Assembly: GCF_030817275.1 (NCBI RefSeq)
Contig: NZ_JAUSZD010000002.1
Span: forward strand, 3,286,001 to 3,350,000
Length of the DNA: 64,000 nt
Direction of reading: 5' to 3'
Source: Paenibacillus sp. V4I7
GTDB taxonomy: Bacteria; Bacillota; Bacilli; Paenibacillales; NBRC-103111
The notes under the pieces are model-generated. The model ran no database searches, was not told where the DNA came from, and saw nothing but the letters and a program-made list of their open reading frames with translations. Position numbers and translations under genes: made by a program. How positions within the stretch are numbered: the first letter of the stretch is position 1; the number at the start of each line of letters is the position of its first letter. Below are positions 25,123 to 33,664 of this stretch, one piece after another.

Positions 25123-26193
25123 ATGAAAACAAATGAAGCCACGCAACGCAAAACTGCTCTTGTTGTTGGAGCTAATGGCGTTATTGGAAGAAACCTTATC
25201 GCACATCTGGAGCAGCTCCACGACTGGGAAATCATCGGTGTGTCACGGCGAGGCGGGGAATCCAACAATCGAGTTCGATATATAGCCGTCGATCTACTTG
25301 ATGAAAATAATACCCGTGAGAAACTAGGAAGTCTTACAGAAGTCACCCATATCTTCTATGCTGCTTATCAAGATCGTCCTACCTGGGCCGAATTGGTCCC
25401 TCCAAACTTAGCCATGCTCGTCAACATTGTCAATGCGATTGAGCCTATCTCTCCTTACCTTAAGCATATCAGTCTCATGCAGGGCTACAAAGTATATGGC
25501 GCGCACCTCGGTCCCTTCAAGACACCAGCTCGTGAAACGGATGCCTATCACATGCCGCCTGAGTTTAATGTCGACCAACAGCAATTCCTTGAAAATCGGC
25601 AGAAAGGGAGCAGTTGGACCTGGTCGGCGCTTCGCCCTTCCGTCGTATGCGGATACGCATTGGGCAATCCAATGAACCTAGCAATGGTTATCGCAATCTA
25701 TGCTTCCATGTCGAAGGAGCTCGGGTTGCCGCTCCGTTTTCCCGGTAAGCCGGGAGCCTACAACAGCCTGCTGGAGATGACCGACGCTGGATTGTTGGCC
25801 AAGGCCACCGTTTGGGCAGCGACAGATGAACGTTGCGCGAATCAGGCCTTCAACATCACGAACGGAGATCTCTTCCGGTGGAACGAGCTTTGGCCTAAGA
25901 TTGCTGCGTTTTTCGGTTTAGAGACAGCACCTCCGCTGCAGATGTCCTTGGATGTAGTCATGGCCGACAAGGAGCCGTTATGGAACACGATGGTGAAGAA
26001 GCATGGGTTGGTGGATAACAGTTACAGTGACGTTTCCTCCTGGCGGTTCGGTGACTTTGTGTTTTCTTGGGATTACGACTTTTTTGCTGACGGTACGAAA
26101 GCACGTCGTTTCGGCTTTCACGAGTTCATTGATACAGAAGCAATGTTCCTGAACATCTTCGAAGATTTGCGCCAACGCAAGGTAATTCCGTGA
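25123..26193 (+). CDS. PRISE-type NAD(P)-dependent reductase (SDR superfamily)
   Basis: A 356-residue extended SDR of the progesterone-5-beta-reductase/iridoid-synthase-like (PRISE) class, which reduces activated C=C bonds. The NADPH-binding motif is VVGANGVIGRN, and the class-specific block is SLMQGYKVYGAHLGP with its tyrosine. Later TWSALRPSVVCGYALGNPMN and the C-terminal FGFHEFIDTEAMF fit the family. ATG 25123 lies after GGAGAGGA; an in-frame ATG at 25084 lacks a proper site. It is convergent with an HxlR regulator gene and shares its terminator. Confidence 0.87.
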   Translation: MKTNEATQRKTALVVGANGVIGRNLIAHLEQLHDWEIIGVSRRGGESNNRVRYIAVDLLDENNTREKLGSLTEVTHIFYAAYQDRPTWAELVPPNLAMLVNIVNAIEPISPYLKHISLMQGYKVYGAHLGPFKTPARETDAYHMPPEFNVDQQQFLENRQKGSSWTWSALRPSVVCGYALGNPMNLAMVIAIYASMSKELGLPLRFPGKPGAYNSLLEMTDAGLLAKATVWAATDERCANQAFNITNGDLFRWNELWPKIAAFFGLETAPPLQMSLDVVMADKEPLWNTMVKKHGLVDNSYSDVSSWRFGDFVFSWDYDFFADGTKARRFGFHEFIDTEAMFLNIFEDLRQRKVIP

Positions 26194-26203
26194 CCTCACA
26201 TAA

Positions 26204-26238
26204 GAAACCGGCCTCTGAAATCCAGAGACCGGTTTCTG
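26204..26238. terminator. Shared terminator of the PRISE gene and hxlR-type gene
   Basis: GAAACCGGcCTCTG (26204 on) pairs with CAGAGaCCGGTTTC (to 26235) around a 4-6-nt loop. It lies between two convergent genes. Confidence 0.75.
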
Positions 26239-26250
26239 TTCAATCACTGA

Positions 26251-26625
26251 TCATGTTTCATTCAGGCGTGGTGTATTCTCCAAGATCTTGACCTTATCAC
26301 CGTATACACGCTCAACATGCCTATCTCCCCATCTGCACATGATATGAAGAAGTTCCTTTAAACTCCAGCCATACTCGGTCAGCTCATACTCGACTTTTGG
26401 CGGTACCTGGTTATACGAAATCCGGGTAACAACCCCATCCTCCTCCAGTTCTCGCAGCTGCTGGGTTAACACTTTTTGTGTAACCGTTGGCATCAAGCTC
26501 ATCAGCTCACCGTTACGTTTCGTACCGAACGTGAGATGGAATAAAATGACTGGCTTCCACTTGCCTCCGATCACTTCGAGCGTCACTTCCACAGCCGTAT
26601 TATACGTTTTCCCCGGTTCCAGCAT
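26251..26625 (-). CDS. HxlR-family winged-helix transcriptional regulator
   Basis: A 124-residue HxlR/DUF24 protein with the classical core EVIGGKWKPVILFHLTFGTK, then LTQQLRELEEDGVVTRISYN and the basic wing PPKVEYELTEYG. Proteins of this family sense electrophiles, quinones or formaldehyde and control adjacent reductases. Unlike YodB/CatR it has no cysteine at the usual N-terminal sensing position. The nearest targets by operator similarity are the PRISE gene and the aldo/keto reductase gene 13 kb away. ATG 26625 has GGGAGG rather far upstream. Confidence 0.9.
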   Translation of the reverse strand: MLEPGKTYNTAVEVTLEVIGGKWKPVILFHLTFGTKRNGELMSLMPTVTQKVLTQQLRELEEDGVVTRISYNQVPPKVEYELTEYGWSLKELLHIMCRWGDRHVERVYGDKVKILENTPRLNET

Positions 26626-26795
26626 AGGATTTGCATCGCCTCCCTGCCCTTTACGATACCGTCTGAAGCTCGAGGGTGCAAGCCCTAAGTATTTTAAACA
26701 ATTGTGCTAATGTCTTCGTTGCTCCCTCTCTTCTCTTACTAAATTTGAGAAACCATAAATAAATGAGTTAATATAGATAATGAAGGAGGCGAAAC

Positions 26796-27878
26796 ATGAT
26801 GGCTGATATAGCAACCAACATAGAAATAGGAATAAGTACTTTCTTGGAGACTACACCAGATCCAGTGACAGGAGAGGTGATCTGCCATGCCGAGCGGTTA
26901 CGCAATGCAGTTGAAGAAATCGTACTAGCCGATCAGGTCGGGCTGGATGTCTATGGCATTGGAGAACACCATCGTGCCGATTACGCAGGCACCTCGCCTG
27001 CTGTTGTACTGGCAGCTGCGGCTGCCATGACTAAGCGGATAAGGCTCACGAGCGCTGTAACCGTGCTGTCCTCAGACGACCCGGTTCGCGTGTATCAAGC
27101 TTTCTCTACACTTGACGGCATCTCTAACGGCCGAGCCGAAATTATGGCGGGCCGGGGTTCGTTCATTGAATCCTTTCCGCTATTCGGATATAGTCTGGAT
27201 CATTATGACGAATTGTTTGACGAAAAGCTGGAACTGCTGCTTGCAATCAGATCTTCCGAAAAAGTAACTTGGCGCGGCGGTCATCGTCCCGCCATCCATA
27301 ACCTCGGTGTCTATCCCCGGTCCGTTCAGAGCCCATTGCCGGTGTGGATCGCAAGCGGCGGGAATGCACAATCCGCTGTTAGGGCAGGAATGCTGGGTCT
27401 TCCAATCGTATTCGCTATTATCGGCGGAATGCCCGAGAGCTTTGCTCCCTTAGTCGCACTCTACAAAGAGGCTGCTATGAAAGCTGGGCACGACCCTGAC
27501 AAGCTGTCAATTGCGACTCACTCGCACGGATTTGTCGGAGAAACTACCGAGCAGGCTGCCGATTTATTCTTCCCTTCAACGCAGTCTCAAATGAACGTTA
27601 TCGGGCGTGAGCGGGGTTGGGGGCAGAATTACAACCGCGGAACTTTTGATGCCGCACGCAGTATGCGGGGCGCTCTTTATGTCGGCGATCCTGAATACGT
27701 CGCAGAAAAGATCATTCTACTGCGCAAAAATTTGGGGATAAGTCGTTTCTTCCTGCATGTAAATGTCGGCACAATGCCACACCGTGAGGTCATGCGGTCC
27801 ATCGAATTGCTCGGCACTAGGGTAGCGCCAATTGTACGACAGGAGCTTGCCAGAACCGAGGCAGAGGTAAATAAATAA
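26796..27878 (+). CDS. LLM-class flavin-dependent oxidoreductase
   Basis: A 360-residue luciferase-like monooxygenase TIM barrel. Typical blocks are [40 protein letters not shown] and [12 protein letters not shown], all conserved in this class. It would use FMNH2 (or F420 in other groups) to oxygenate a small molecule; reduced flavin could come from the FMN reductases in the same region. ATG 26796 follows GAAGGAGG with good spacing. It stands alone on the plus strand, divergent from the HxlR gene. Confidence 0.87.
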   Translation: MMADIATNIEIGISTFLETTPDPVTGEVICHAERLRNAVEEIVLADQVGLDVYGIGEHHRADYAGTSPAVVLAAAAAMTKRIRLTSAVTVLSSDDPVRVYQAFSTLDGISNGRAEIMAGRGSFIESFPLFGYSLDHYDELFDEKLELLLAIRSSEKVTWRGGHRPAIHNLGVYPRSVQSPLPVWIASGGNAQSAVRAGMLGLPIVFAIIGGMPESFAPLVALYKEAAMKAGHDPDKLSIATHSHGFVGETTEQAADLFFPSTQSQMNVIGRERGWGQNYNRGTFDAARSMRGALYVGDPEYVAEKIILLRKNLGISRFFLHVNVGTMPHREVMRSIELLGTRVAPIVRQELARTEAEVNK

Positions 27879-28059
27879 GATGAGCCGTGGAGAGCCCCTC
27901 CCTCGCCTATTCCAACAGAGATTATGAGCCTATGTTTGTATCGTTGGACATAAAATAAATACAGCCCTACTTTTTTTTATCATAATCGATTTATCCGAAG
28001 TTGTTCTGTTGCTAACGGAAGGATCCGTAAAATTTTCTAGACCTATGGAGGTTATGGGT

Positions 28060-28512
28060 ATGATCGTATCCGAAGAAATTTATCAGTCCTACGGCATGGA
28101 TAAAGATTCCTTTATTGTGTTTATGAAAGAAAGAAGTCAGAACACCGCTATCCGTACGCTAGGCATTGAAATAGAAGAGCTAACTCCTGATCGCGTTGTG
28201 ATGACAATGCCAGTCGGACCGGCTACTCACCAACCAGCAGGGATTTTACATGGAGGGGCTTCTGTCCTATTGGCGGAAACAGCAGCCTCTATCGCTTCAG
28301 AAATTAATATCGATAAAGAGAAATATGCAGCGGTAGGTCTTGAAATTAATGCCAACCACCTCAAAAGTAAGAGAGATGGTATCGTTACTGCTGTTGCAAT
28401 CCCTTTGCACAAGGGCAGAAAAACAATGGTTTGGGAAATTAAAATTTCCGATGAGAATAATCAACTTATATGTATTTCTCGCTGTACGGTCGCTATTATT
28501 GACAAAAAATGA
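28060..28512 (+). CDS. PaaI-type hotdog-fold thioesterase
   Basis: A 150-residue acyl-CoA thioesterase of the PaaI/YbdB group. The segment GILHGGASVLLAETAASIA is the family signature; the catalytic acid is the glutamate in LLAET and the HGG motif binds the thioester. ATG 28060 is preceded by GGAGG with 8-nt spacing, so the earlier in-frame ATGs (28009, 28045, 28054) are not favoured. The substrate (aryl- or acyl-CoA) is not predictable. It ends with a strong terminator. Confidence 0.87.
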   Translation: MIVSEEIYQSYGMDKDSFIVFMKERSQNTAIRTLGIEIEELTPDRVVMTMPVGPATHQPAGILHGGASVLLAETAASIASEINIDKEKYAAVGLEINANHLKSKRDGIVTAVAIPLHKGRKTMVWEIKISDENNQLICISRCTVAIIDKK

Positions 28513-28529
28513 TTTGCTTAATAATAATG

Positions 28530-28565
28530 AAGAGGCTGTCTCACTTTGACAGCCTCTTGTTTTGT
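28530..28565 (+). terminator. Terminator of the thioesterase gene
   Basis: AGAGGCTGTC (28531-28540), 7-nt loop, GACAGCCTCT (28548-28557), then TGTTTTG. Confidence 0.85.
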
Positions 28566-28571
28566 CATAAA

Positions 28572-28856
28572 GCCTATCTCACAGTCATCTTCGGCGACTT
28601 TTTGCACAGCCACTTTTGCTGCAAAGATGTATTTCATCGTTAGATTCAAGTTGAGGCAGCATTGCGATTGCTGCATCGATGTTTTACATCGTTAAAAGAT
28701 TGATTGAACGATGTTTTTCATTGTTGCAAGGGAGCTAAATCTTCGTTTCTATGCTGTAACGATACTTTTCATCATTGCGTCATAGGTCGGCAAACTCTGC
28801 GTGTACTGCCTATCTCTCAGACATCTTCGACTACTTTTTGGATAGCCATTTTCACA
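28572..28856. repeat. Degenerate repeat region: four short hairpins flanked by a 47-bp imperfect direct repeat
   Basis: No gene. CCTATCTCACAGTCATCTTC... (from about 28572) recurs as CCTATCTCTCAGACATCTTC... (from about 28809) for about 47 bp. Between them lie four variants of AACGATG-T(n)-CATCGTT at about 28626-28641, 28675-28693, 28707-28725 and 28758-28776. Each can fold into a small hairpin. Confidence 0.5.
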
Positions 28857-28872
28857 TCAACATCTACGCACA

Positions 28873-29739
28873 CTATATGCCATGCTCTGAACGACCCTCT
28901 AACCAATCTTCAAGAGTTGCAACTAGCTCCGGATATTTATAGCTTCTAGCCAAGAAGCCTGCTCCGTGCGCCACCATTGGATCTTGGTCTGTCGGCTGAT
29001 AACGCAGATCCACGCTCCACCTTACTTCATCAGATCGGTTCGGTGTTGACATATGGAGACAGCGATCGTTGAATAGAATTGCGCTGCCAGCGGAAACAGG
29101 CAAAACAACAGTCTTTGTGTTCCCTAATTGACTTTCCTTCAATACCGTGTAACCAGTTCCAGTATCAGATTCTTGGTGCCATTTCAAAAGAGGTTTTCGG
29201 TGTGTTTTCGGTTTAATATGCAAACAGCCATTCACTTCGTTAGCGTCAACTAAAGGGATCCATACTGTAATCACAGGATTGGAATTAGCATCCGGCCAGT
29301 ATGATTTATCTTGATGCCAAGGCACTGCCCCAGCCGCAACCCTCGGAATCTTCGGCCTTACATTATAAACTGGATTCGAAAAGAGCTCGCCGCCAATCAA
29401 AGATTCTACGGCATTAAGAATTTTATCATTGCTCATTAAATGGAAATAACCTGGTATCCGGTCACGCCAACTTCGTCCGTATTTCAAAAATTCATCAGCG
29501 GTTAAATGTTCAAAAAGTTCCGCTAGTCGATATTTAAACGGGCGGTCAACCAATTTATCCTCAATTAGTCCGTCACGATACAATTCATCGGCAATCATAG
29601 AAACCTTATACGTCATCGCTTCTTTTGCTGGCGCTAATTCCTCATTTGATAATAAACGATCAAGTACGATGTAACCTTTCTCATTATAAAATTCAATTTG
29701 CTTTTTAGTTAAATATCCGCTTTTATTTACTTCCTCCAT
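28873..29739 (-). CDS. Phytanoyl-CoA dioxygenase (PhyH) family protein
   Basis: A non-haem Fe(II)/2-oxoglutarate oxygenase of 288 residues. The iron-binding HxD is in VPWHQDKSYWPD, the distal histidine in RCLHMSTPNRSDEVRWS, and the 2-oxoglutarate-binding arginine in the same block. It would hydroxylate an unknown small molecule in the cytoplasm. The start ATG 29739 is preferred over GTG 29748 (AAGGTGAGAGAG upstream). It lies downstream of a sugar ABC importer on the same strand but beyond a hairpin terminator. A frameshifted relative occurs at 60355-61136, again near a sugar transporter. Confidence 0.87.
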   Translation of the reverse strand: MEEVNKSGYLTKKQIEFYNEKGYIVLDRLLSNEELAPAKEAMTYKVSMIADELYRDGLIEDKLVDRPFKYRLAELFEHLTADEFLKYGRSWRDRIPGYFHLMSNDKILNAVESLIGGELFSNPVYNVRPKIPRVAAGAVPWHQDKSYWPDANSNPVITVWIPLVDANEVNGCLHIKPKTHRKPLLKWHQESDTGTGYTVLKESQLGNTKTVVLPVSAGSAILFNDRCLHMSTPNRSDEVRWSVDLRYQPTDQDPMVAHGAGFLARSYKYPELVATLEDWLEGRSEHGI

Positions 29740-29773
29740 CTCTCTCACCTTCCATTATTAAGTCTCCAAAGAT

Positions 29774-29812
29774 AAAGAACCTTCAAGCCTACTGTAGGTT
29801 TGAAAGTTCTTT
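29774..29812 (-). terminator. Hairpin terminator after the solute-binding protein gene
   Basis: AAAGAACtTTCAAaCCTAC and its complement form a 17-bp stem with two mismatched pairs, tiny loop. The minus-strand 3' side reads TTTATCTTTGG. Confidence 0.65.
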
Positions 29813-29840
29813 ACTAACTCGTACGATCAGAGGCAACTAC

Positions 29841-31547
29841 TTATTTTTTATACACTTTGTCGTAGGCATCCTGATAGATTTTGATGAATTGATCCATACC
29901 GGAATCTTTAAGGCCTTTCACGTAAGCGTCCCAATCTTTGTCGATGCTTTTGGCCCCCATGATGAACTGCAGCATGGACTGTTTGACGTAATCCGTAATA
30001 ATCGGCTTCAACTGCTTCACTTGATTGGCCTGATCGTTCGTCAAGAAAATATCCGTCGGGAACTCTTCTTTCGGTTGATGTCCTTCGTACAATTCCTTGG
30101 TGGCCTTGTACAAGCGAGTTTCCAAGCCATCCATCGTATAGATTTCCTGACTGGCTGCATACGAAGTTTCGCGATATTCGGCCGAACGAAGGTTCGGTCC
30201 CATTTGATTCCAATGATCGTTCTGCACTTGACCTACCCCGTAAGACGTTTCCTTAACCTTGAACTTGGCTGCAGTTCCGCGCGTGTTTTTATCGTTCGCT
30301 TCCGCCTTCACCCAGTTACGGCCTTCTTCCCCAGAGTTGGACGTTGTCGTCCCCTCTTCGGAGTACAGATAATCAGCTAGACGAATCGCCGCTTCTGGAT
30401 TTTTATTTTTATTCGTCACCGCAAACACCGAGTTCCCGATGCCGATGTAATGTGCCGTGAACGAGGCTCCATCCGGTCCTGTAAGCGGCGCTATTGGATC
30501 ATAGTCTTTGTGGCGTGTTGCTGCCGGCGATGCATCCGTGAATTCGCCGAACCAACCTGCCGGAATAGCGCCGGCAATCGCCGTATCCGGGCTATTCCCT
30601 TTTTGGGTTAGCGCATCCGATTTTTGCGTAAATGCTTCCTTATCAATCAAGCCATCCGCATACAGTTTGTTCAAAAATTGCAAACCTTTTTTGAAGCCTG
30701 GTTGGTCGACCGATGTTGCCAGCTTGCCGCCGCTCATCATGAAATAATTGTTATCCGCATTGTAATAGACGAACGCGTTCATCACGAACGTCTCAACATC
30801 CGTATGCCAACCTGTCGGTGAACCCGTTAACGCAATTTCGTCTGCCTTGCCATTGCCATTTGGATCCTTCTCTTTAAACGCTTTGAGCATGTTATAGAAA
30901 TCGTCAGTTGTCTTCGGCGCGCTAAGACCGAGCTTTTGCAACCATTTCGTGTTCACCCACATTTTAGCTGAAAACTGGCAGTGATAGCATTCATTTACGG
31001 AAGGGATCGCATAAATATTGCCATCCGGCGCAGTGATCGCCTTCTCCAAATATGAAATGTCTTTAAATGCTTTCTTAATGTTCGGTGCATATTGATCGAT
31101 TAACTTGTTTAACGGGATCAAGACGCCTTGTTGACCGTACAGCAGTTGCTCCTCTTTCGTTAGATTCCCTTGCATGAAAATATCGGGATAGTCACCGCTT
31201 GCGAGCAGCAGCTGCTTCTTCTCATTCAATGCCGCTGATTCTCCCGGCACAAGCTGCCAGTTCAAATGAATATTTGTCTTTTCTTCCAAATATTTGGTAA
31301 ACCAGTTCGTATTCAAATCTGCAATATTAGCCGATTGCGGTGCAAAAGCACTCATCGTAATTTTATTTTTGGCGATAGGAAAGCCTGTTGCATTAACGTT
31401 CGCTCCCCCGTTTGCGCTTCCACCCCCATCAGGGCTAGCGCTATCCTTCGGCTCATCGCTATTAGATGTACAGCCGATTACAATCAAAGTGATGAATAAA
31501 ATGAGGACCACCGATAACCATGTTTTTCTGGTTCGTTTACTTACCAT
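29841..31547 (-). CDS. Extracellular solute-binding lipoprotein of a sugar ABC importer (LplA-like)
   Basis: A 568-residue lipoprotein. The signal peptide has a hydrophobic core (LSVVLILFITLIVI) and lipobox VIGC, so the mature protein is anchored by a diacylglyceryl cysteine. The body matches family 1 large substrate-binding proteins of Paenibacillus (LplA-type, 500-570 residues), with PDIFMQGNLTKEEQLL and AIPSVNECYHCQF. It would deliver an oligosaccharide or plant-derived glycan to the two permeases encoded upstream. ATG 31547 follows AAGGAGGG with 9-nt spacing (TTG 31553 is less likely). Confidence 0.9.
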   Translation of the reverse strand: MVSKRTRKTWLSVVLILFITLIVIGCTSNSDEPKDSASPDGGGSANGGANVNATGFPIAKNKITMSAFAPQSANIADLNTNWFTKYLEEKTNIHLNWQLVPGESAALNEKKQLLLASGDYPDIFMQGNLTKEEQLLYGQQGVLIPLNKLIDQYAPNIKKAFKDISYLEKAITAPDGNIYAIPSVNECYHCQFSAKMWVNTKWLQKLGLSAPKTTDDFYNMLKAFKEKDPNGNGKADEIALTGSPTGWHTDVETFVMNAFVYYNADNNYFMMSGGKLATSVDQPGFKKGLQFLNKLYADGLIDKEAFTQKSDALTQKGNSPDTAIAGAIPAGWFGEFTDASPAATRHKDYDPIAPLTGPDGASFTAHYIGIGNSVFAVTNKNKNPEAAIRLADYLYSEEGTTTSNSGEEGRNWVKAEANDKNTRGTAAKFKVKETSYGVGQVQNDHWNQMGPNLRSAEYRETSYAASQEIYTMDGLETRLYKATKELYEGHQPKEEFPTDIFLTNDQANQVKQLKPIITDYVKQSMLQFIMGAKSIDKDWDAYVKGLKDSGMDQFIKIYQDAYDKVYKK

Positions 31548-31645
31548 ATTCAAAACCCTCCTTGTTTTTTATAGCCAATTATTCCCATGGGGGCAAACCC
31601 GATCTGTTCGTGCCTCGCATCCCTCCTCTCCGTATGTTACTAGAT

Positions 31646-32581
31646 TCAACCTTTCAGAGAACCAATCAATAACCCCTTCACAAAATGTCTTTGCACAAAT
31701 GGATACAGAATAAGAACGGGTGCGCTTGCGACGACGATCAGCGAATATTTAAGCAGCTCCTTCAAGCCTTGTCTTTCCGCAAGTTCTCTGACATCTTTAA
31801 TCATCGTAGGATCGATCGAATTGAGAATCAGAATGTTCCTTAAAATAAGCTGGAGCGGATACAAATTAGCCGATTTCAAGAATATTAAGGCTTCAAAATA
31901 GGAATTCCAATAGCCGATCGCGTACATGAGGACCAGAACGGCAATGATGGGCTTGGAAAGCGGGATAACGATCTGGAATAAAAACTTGAAGTCGCTGCAG
32001 CCATCCAAATGTGCGGCCTCCGTTAATTCCGAAGGAATCGATGTCTGGAAAAACGTTCTCGCCAGAATGACTTGCCATACCGAAATCGCGCCTGGAATAA
32101 TCATCGCCCATCTCGTATCGAGCAAGCCCATCCCTTTCACGGTCAAATAATAGGGAATTAATCCCCCGCTGAACAGCATTGTAAAAACGAATAGTGCAGT
32201 AATGACGTTACGTCCATAAAAGTTTTTTCGAGAAAGCGGATATGCAGCTGTTATCGTCAACGAAACGCTTAGCAATGTCCCGAAGAAAAGATAGAACAAA
32301 GAGTTTCCGTATCCCGTCAAGATTTGCGGATTTTGAAACACGGCTTGGTAGCCACGAAGGGTAGGCTCAACAGGGAACAGCCAAACCTTGCCTGAAATAA
32401 CAGCTGATGACGAGCTGAATGATGAACTAATAATGTAGATGAGCGGATAGGCTACAATAATCAAGCATATGATCAAAAACAAATAGACAAAGAACAAATA
32501 CAATCTGTCCACACTGTTTTCAAGTATGCGGGTAGGTGACTTTCGCACTTTTAACGTCAATGTCTGTTCGGGATTAGCCAT
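31646..32581 (-). CDS. Carbohydrate ABC transporter permease (LplC/YteP-like)
   Basis: An integral membrane protein of 311 residues with six predicted helices. The cytoplasmic EAA loop is ELTEAAHLDGCSDFKFLFQI, where the ATPase docks. It belongs to the MalG-type half of the CUT1 family. GGAGG lies 8 nt before ATG 32581. It is cotranscribed between the other permease (12-nt gap) and the binding protein. No ATPase gene is present, so the shared MsmX-type ATPase elsewhere in the genome is probably used. Confidence 0.93.
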   Translation of the reverse strand: MANPEQTLTLKVRKSPTRILENSVDRLYLFFVYLFLIICLIIVAYPLIYIISSSFSSSSAVISGKVWLFPVEPTLRGYQAVFQNPQILTGYGNSLFYLFFGTLLSVSLTITAAYPLSRKNFYGRNVITALFVFTMLFSGGLIPYYLTVKGMGLLDTRWAMIIPGAISVWQVILARTFFQTSIPSELTEAAHLDGCSDFKFLFQIVIPLSKPIIAVLVLMYAIGYWNSYFEALIFLKSANLYPLQLILRNILILNSIDPTMIKDVRELAERQGLKELLKYSLIVVASAPVLILYPFVQRHFVKGLLIGSLKG

Positions 32582-32593
32582 AATTTCTACCTC

Positions 32594-33499
32594 CTACCAC
32601 AAACTCGTCTCAGAATTTTTTCTGGCCACATAGTTGACCACAATGAGCAGCAGCAAATTAACGATGGAATTAAACAGTCCGACTGCTGCGGAGAAGCTGA
32701 AATTCGCTCCTACCAAGCCCATTTTGTAAACATAGGTGGAAATAACCTCAGACGCCCCAACATTAATCGCATTTTGCATCAGGTACACCTTCTCGAATCC
32801 AACATTCATGATTTGCCCTGCATTTAGAATAAGCAAGATAACGGCTGTCGGCATAAGGCTTGGCAAATCGATATGAATCATCCGTTGAAACCTTGACGCA
32901 CCATCCACCTTGGCTGCCTCATACAAATGCGGATCAACCCCTGCCAGAGCGGCAATGTAAATGACCGAGGCATATCCCGTAAACTGCCAAACGTCGGAAA
33001 GTACATACACGGTTTTGAAATATTCCGGCTTAGACATGATATTTTCCGCTGGAAATCCGAACTTATCAGCCAAGAGATGGACAAAGCCAAGCTGCGGGGA
33101 AAGGAACAGCATAATAATCGAAACCATGATAACTGTTGAAATGAAGTACGGCGCGAACGTGACCAGTTGTACGGTCCGCTTAAAAATCCCGTTTTTCAAT
33201 TCGTTCAAGGCTAGGGCAAGAATAATCGGTGCTGGAAACCCGATAAGAAGCGAGTAAAGGCTAAGCAGCGACGTGTTTTTGATAACCCTCCAAAAAATGG
33301 GCAGATGGAAAAAGTCTACAAAATGCTTAAAACCAATCCAATCACTTCCCCATATCCCTCTGGTAACCATATAATTTTTAAAAGCGATCTGCACGCCTGC
33401 CATAGGTACGTATTTAAAAATAATCAAATATACGAGTGACGGCAAGATAATCAGATAGAGTTGCCAGTTTTTCTTTACCATTCTAAGTGCTATACTCAT
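32594..33499 (-). CDS. Carbohydrate ABC transporter permease (LplB/YtcP-like)
   Basis: The MalF-type partner permease, 301 residues, with six transmembrane helices and the docking loop VDPHLYEAAKVDGASRFQRM. The N-terminal motif LYLIILPSLVYLIIFKYVPM is characteristic. ATG 33499 is chosen because GGGGGAG precedes it closely; a GTG at 33514 overlaps that site. It is the first gene of the three-gene importer operon and is divergent from the YesM/YesN pair that probably controls it. Confidence 0.93.
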   Translation of the reverse strand: MSIALRMVKKNWQLYLIILPSLVYLIIFKYVPMAGVQIAFKNYMVTRGIWGSDWIGFKHFVDFFHLPIFWRVIKNTSLLSLYSLLIGFPAPIILALALNELKNGIFKRTVQLVTFAPYFISTVIMVSIIMLFLSPQLGFVHLLADKFGFPAENIMSKPEYFKTVYVLSDVWQFTGYASVIYIAALAGVDPHLYEAAKVDGASRFQRMIHIDLPSLMPTAVILLILNAGQIMNVGFEKVYLMQNAINVGASEVISTYVYKMGLVGANFSFSAAVGLFNSIVNLLLLIVVNYVARKNSETSLW

Positions 33500-33536
33500 G
33501 ATACTCCCCCTCACTGCATTTACGTTAAAGTTATTA

Positions 33537-33549
33537 TTAAGCGCTTACA
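33537..33549 (-). promoter_or_regulatory. cre-like site before the sugar importer operon
   Basis: TGTAAGCGCTTAA on the minus strand fits most of TGWAANCGNTNWCA but not its last two bases. It lies about 40 bp before the importer start, in the divergent promoter region 33500-33664, where nothing else was recognised. Confidence 0.4.
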
Positions 33550-33664
33550 GGATCTATGATAAAGGAGCTAGAATTAAATTTATAGGGATCATTCTTAAGC
33601 AGTAGTGTCCGTTTATAAGGTGGTGTGATGAGTCATAACGAAGCCAACGATTACCTTTCAAAAC

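Noticed and set aside
28626..28776. Possible CRISPR array from the four hairpin-like repeats
   Set aside because: Units are degenerate, irregularly spaced and no cas gene is nearby.
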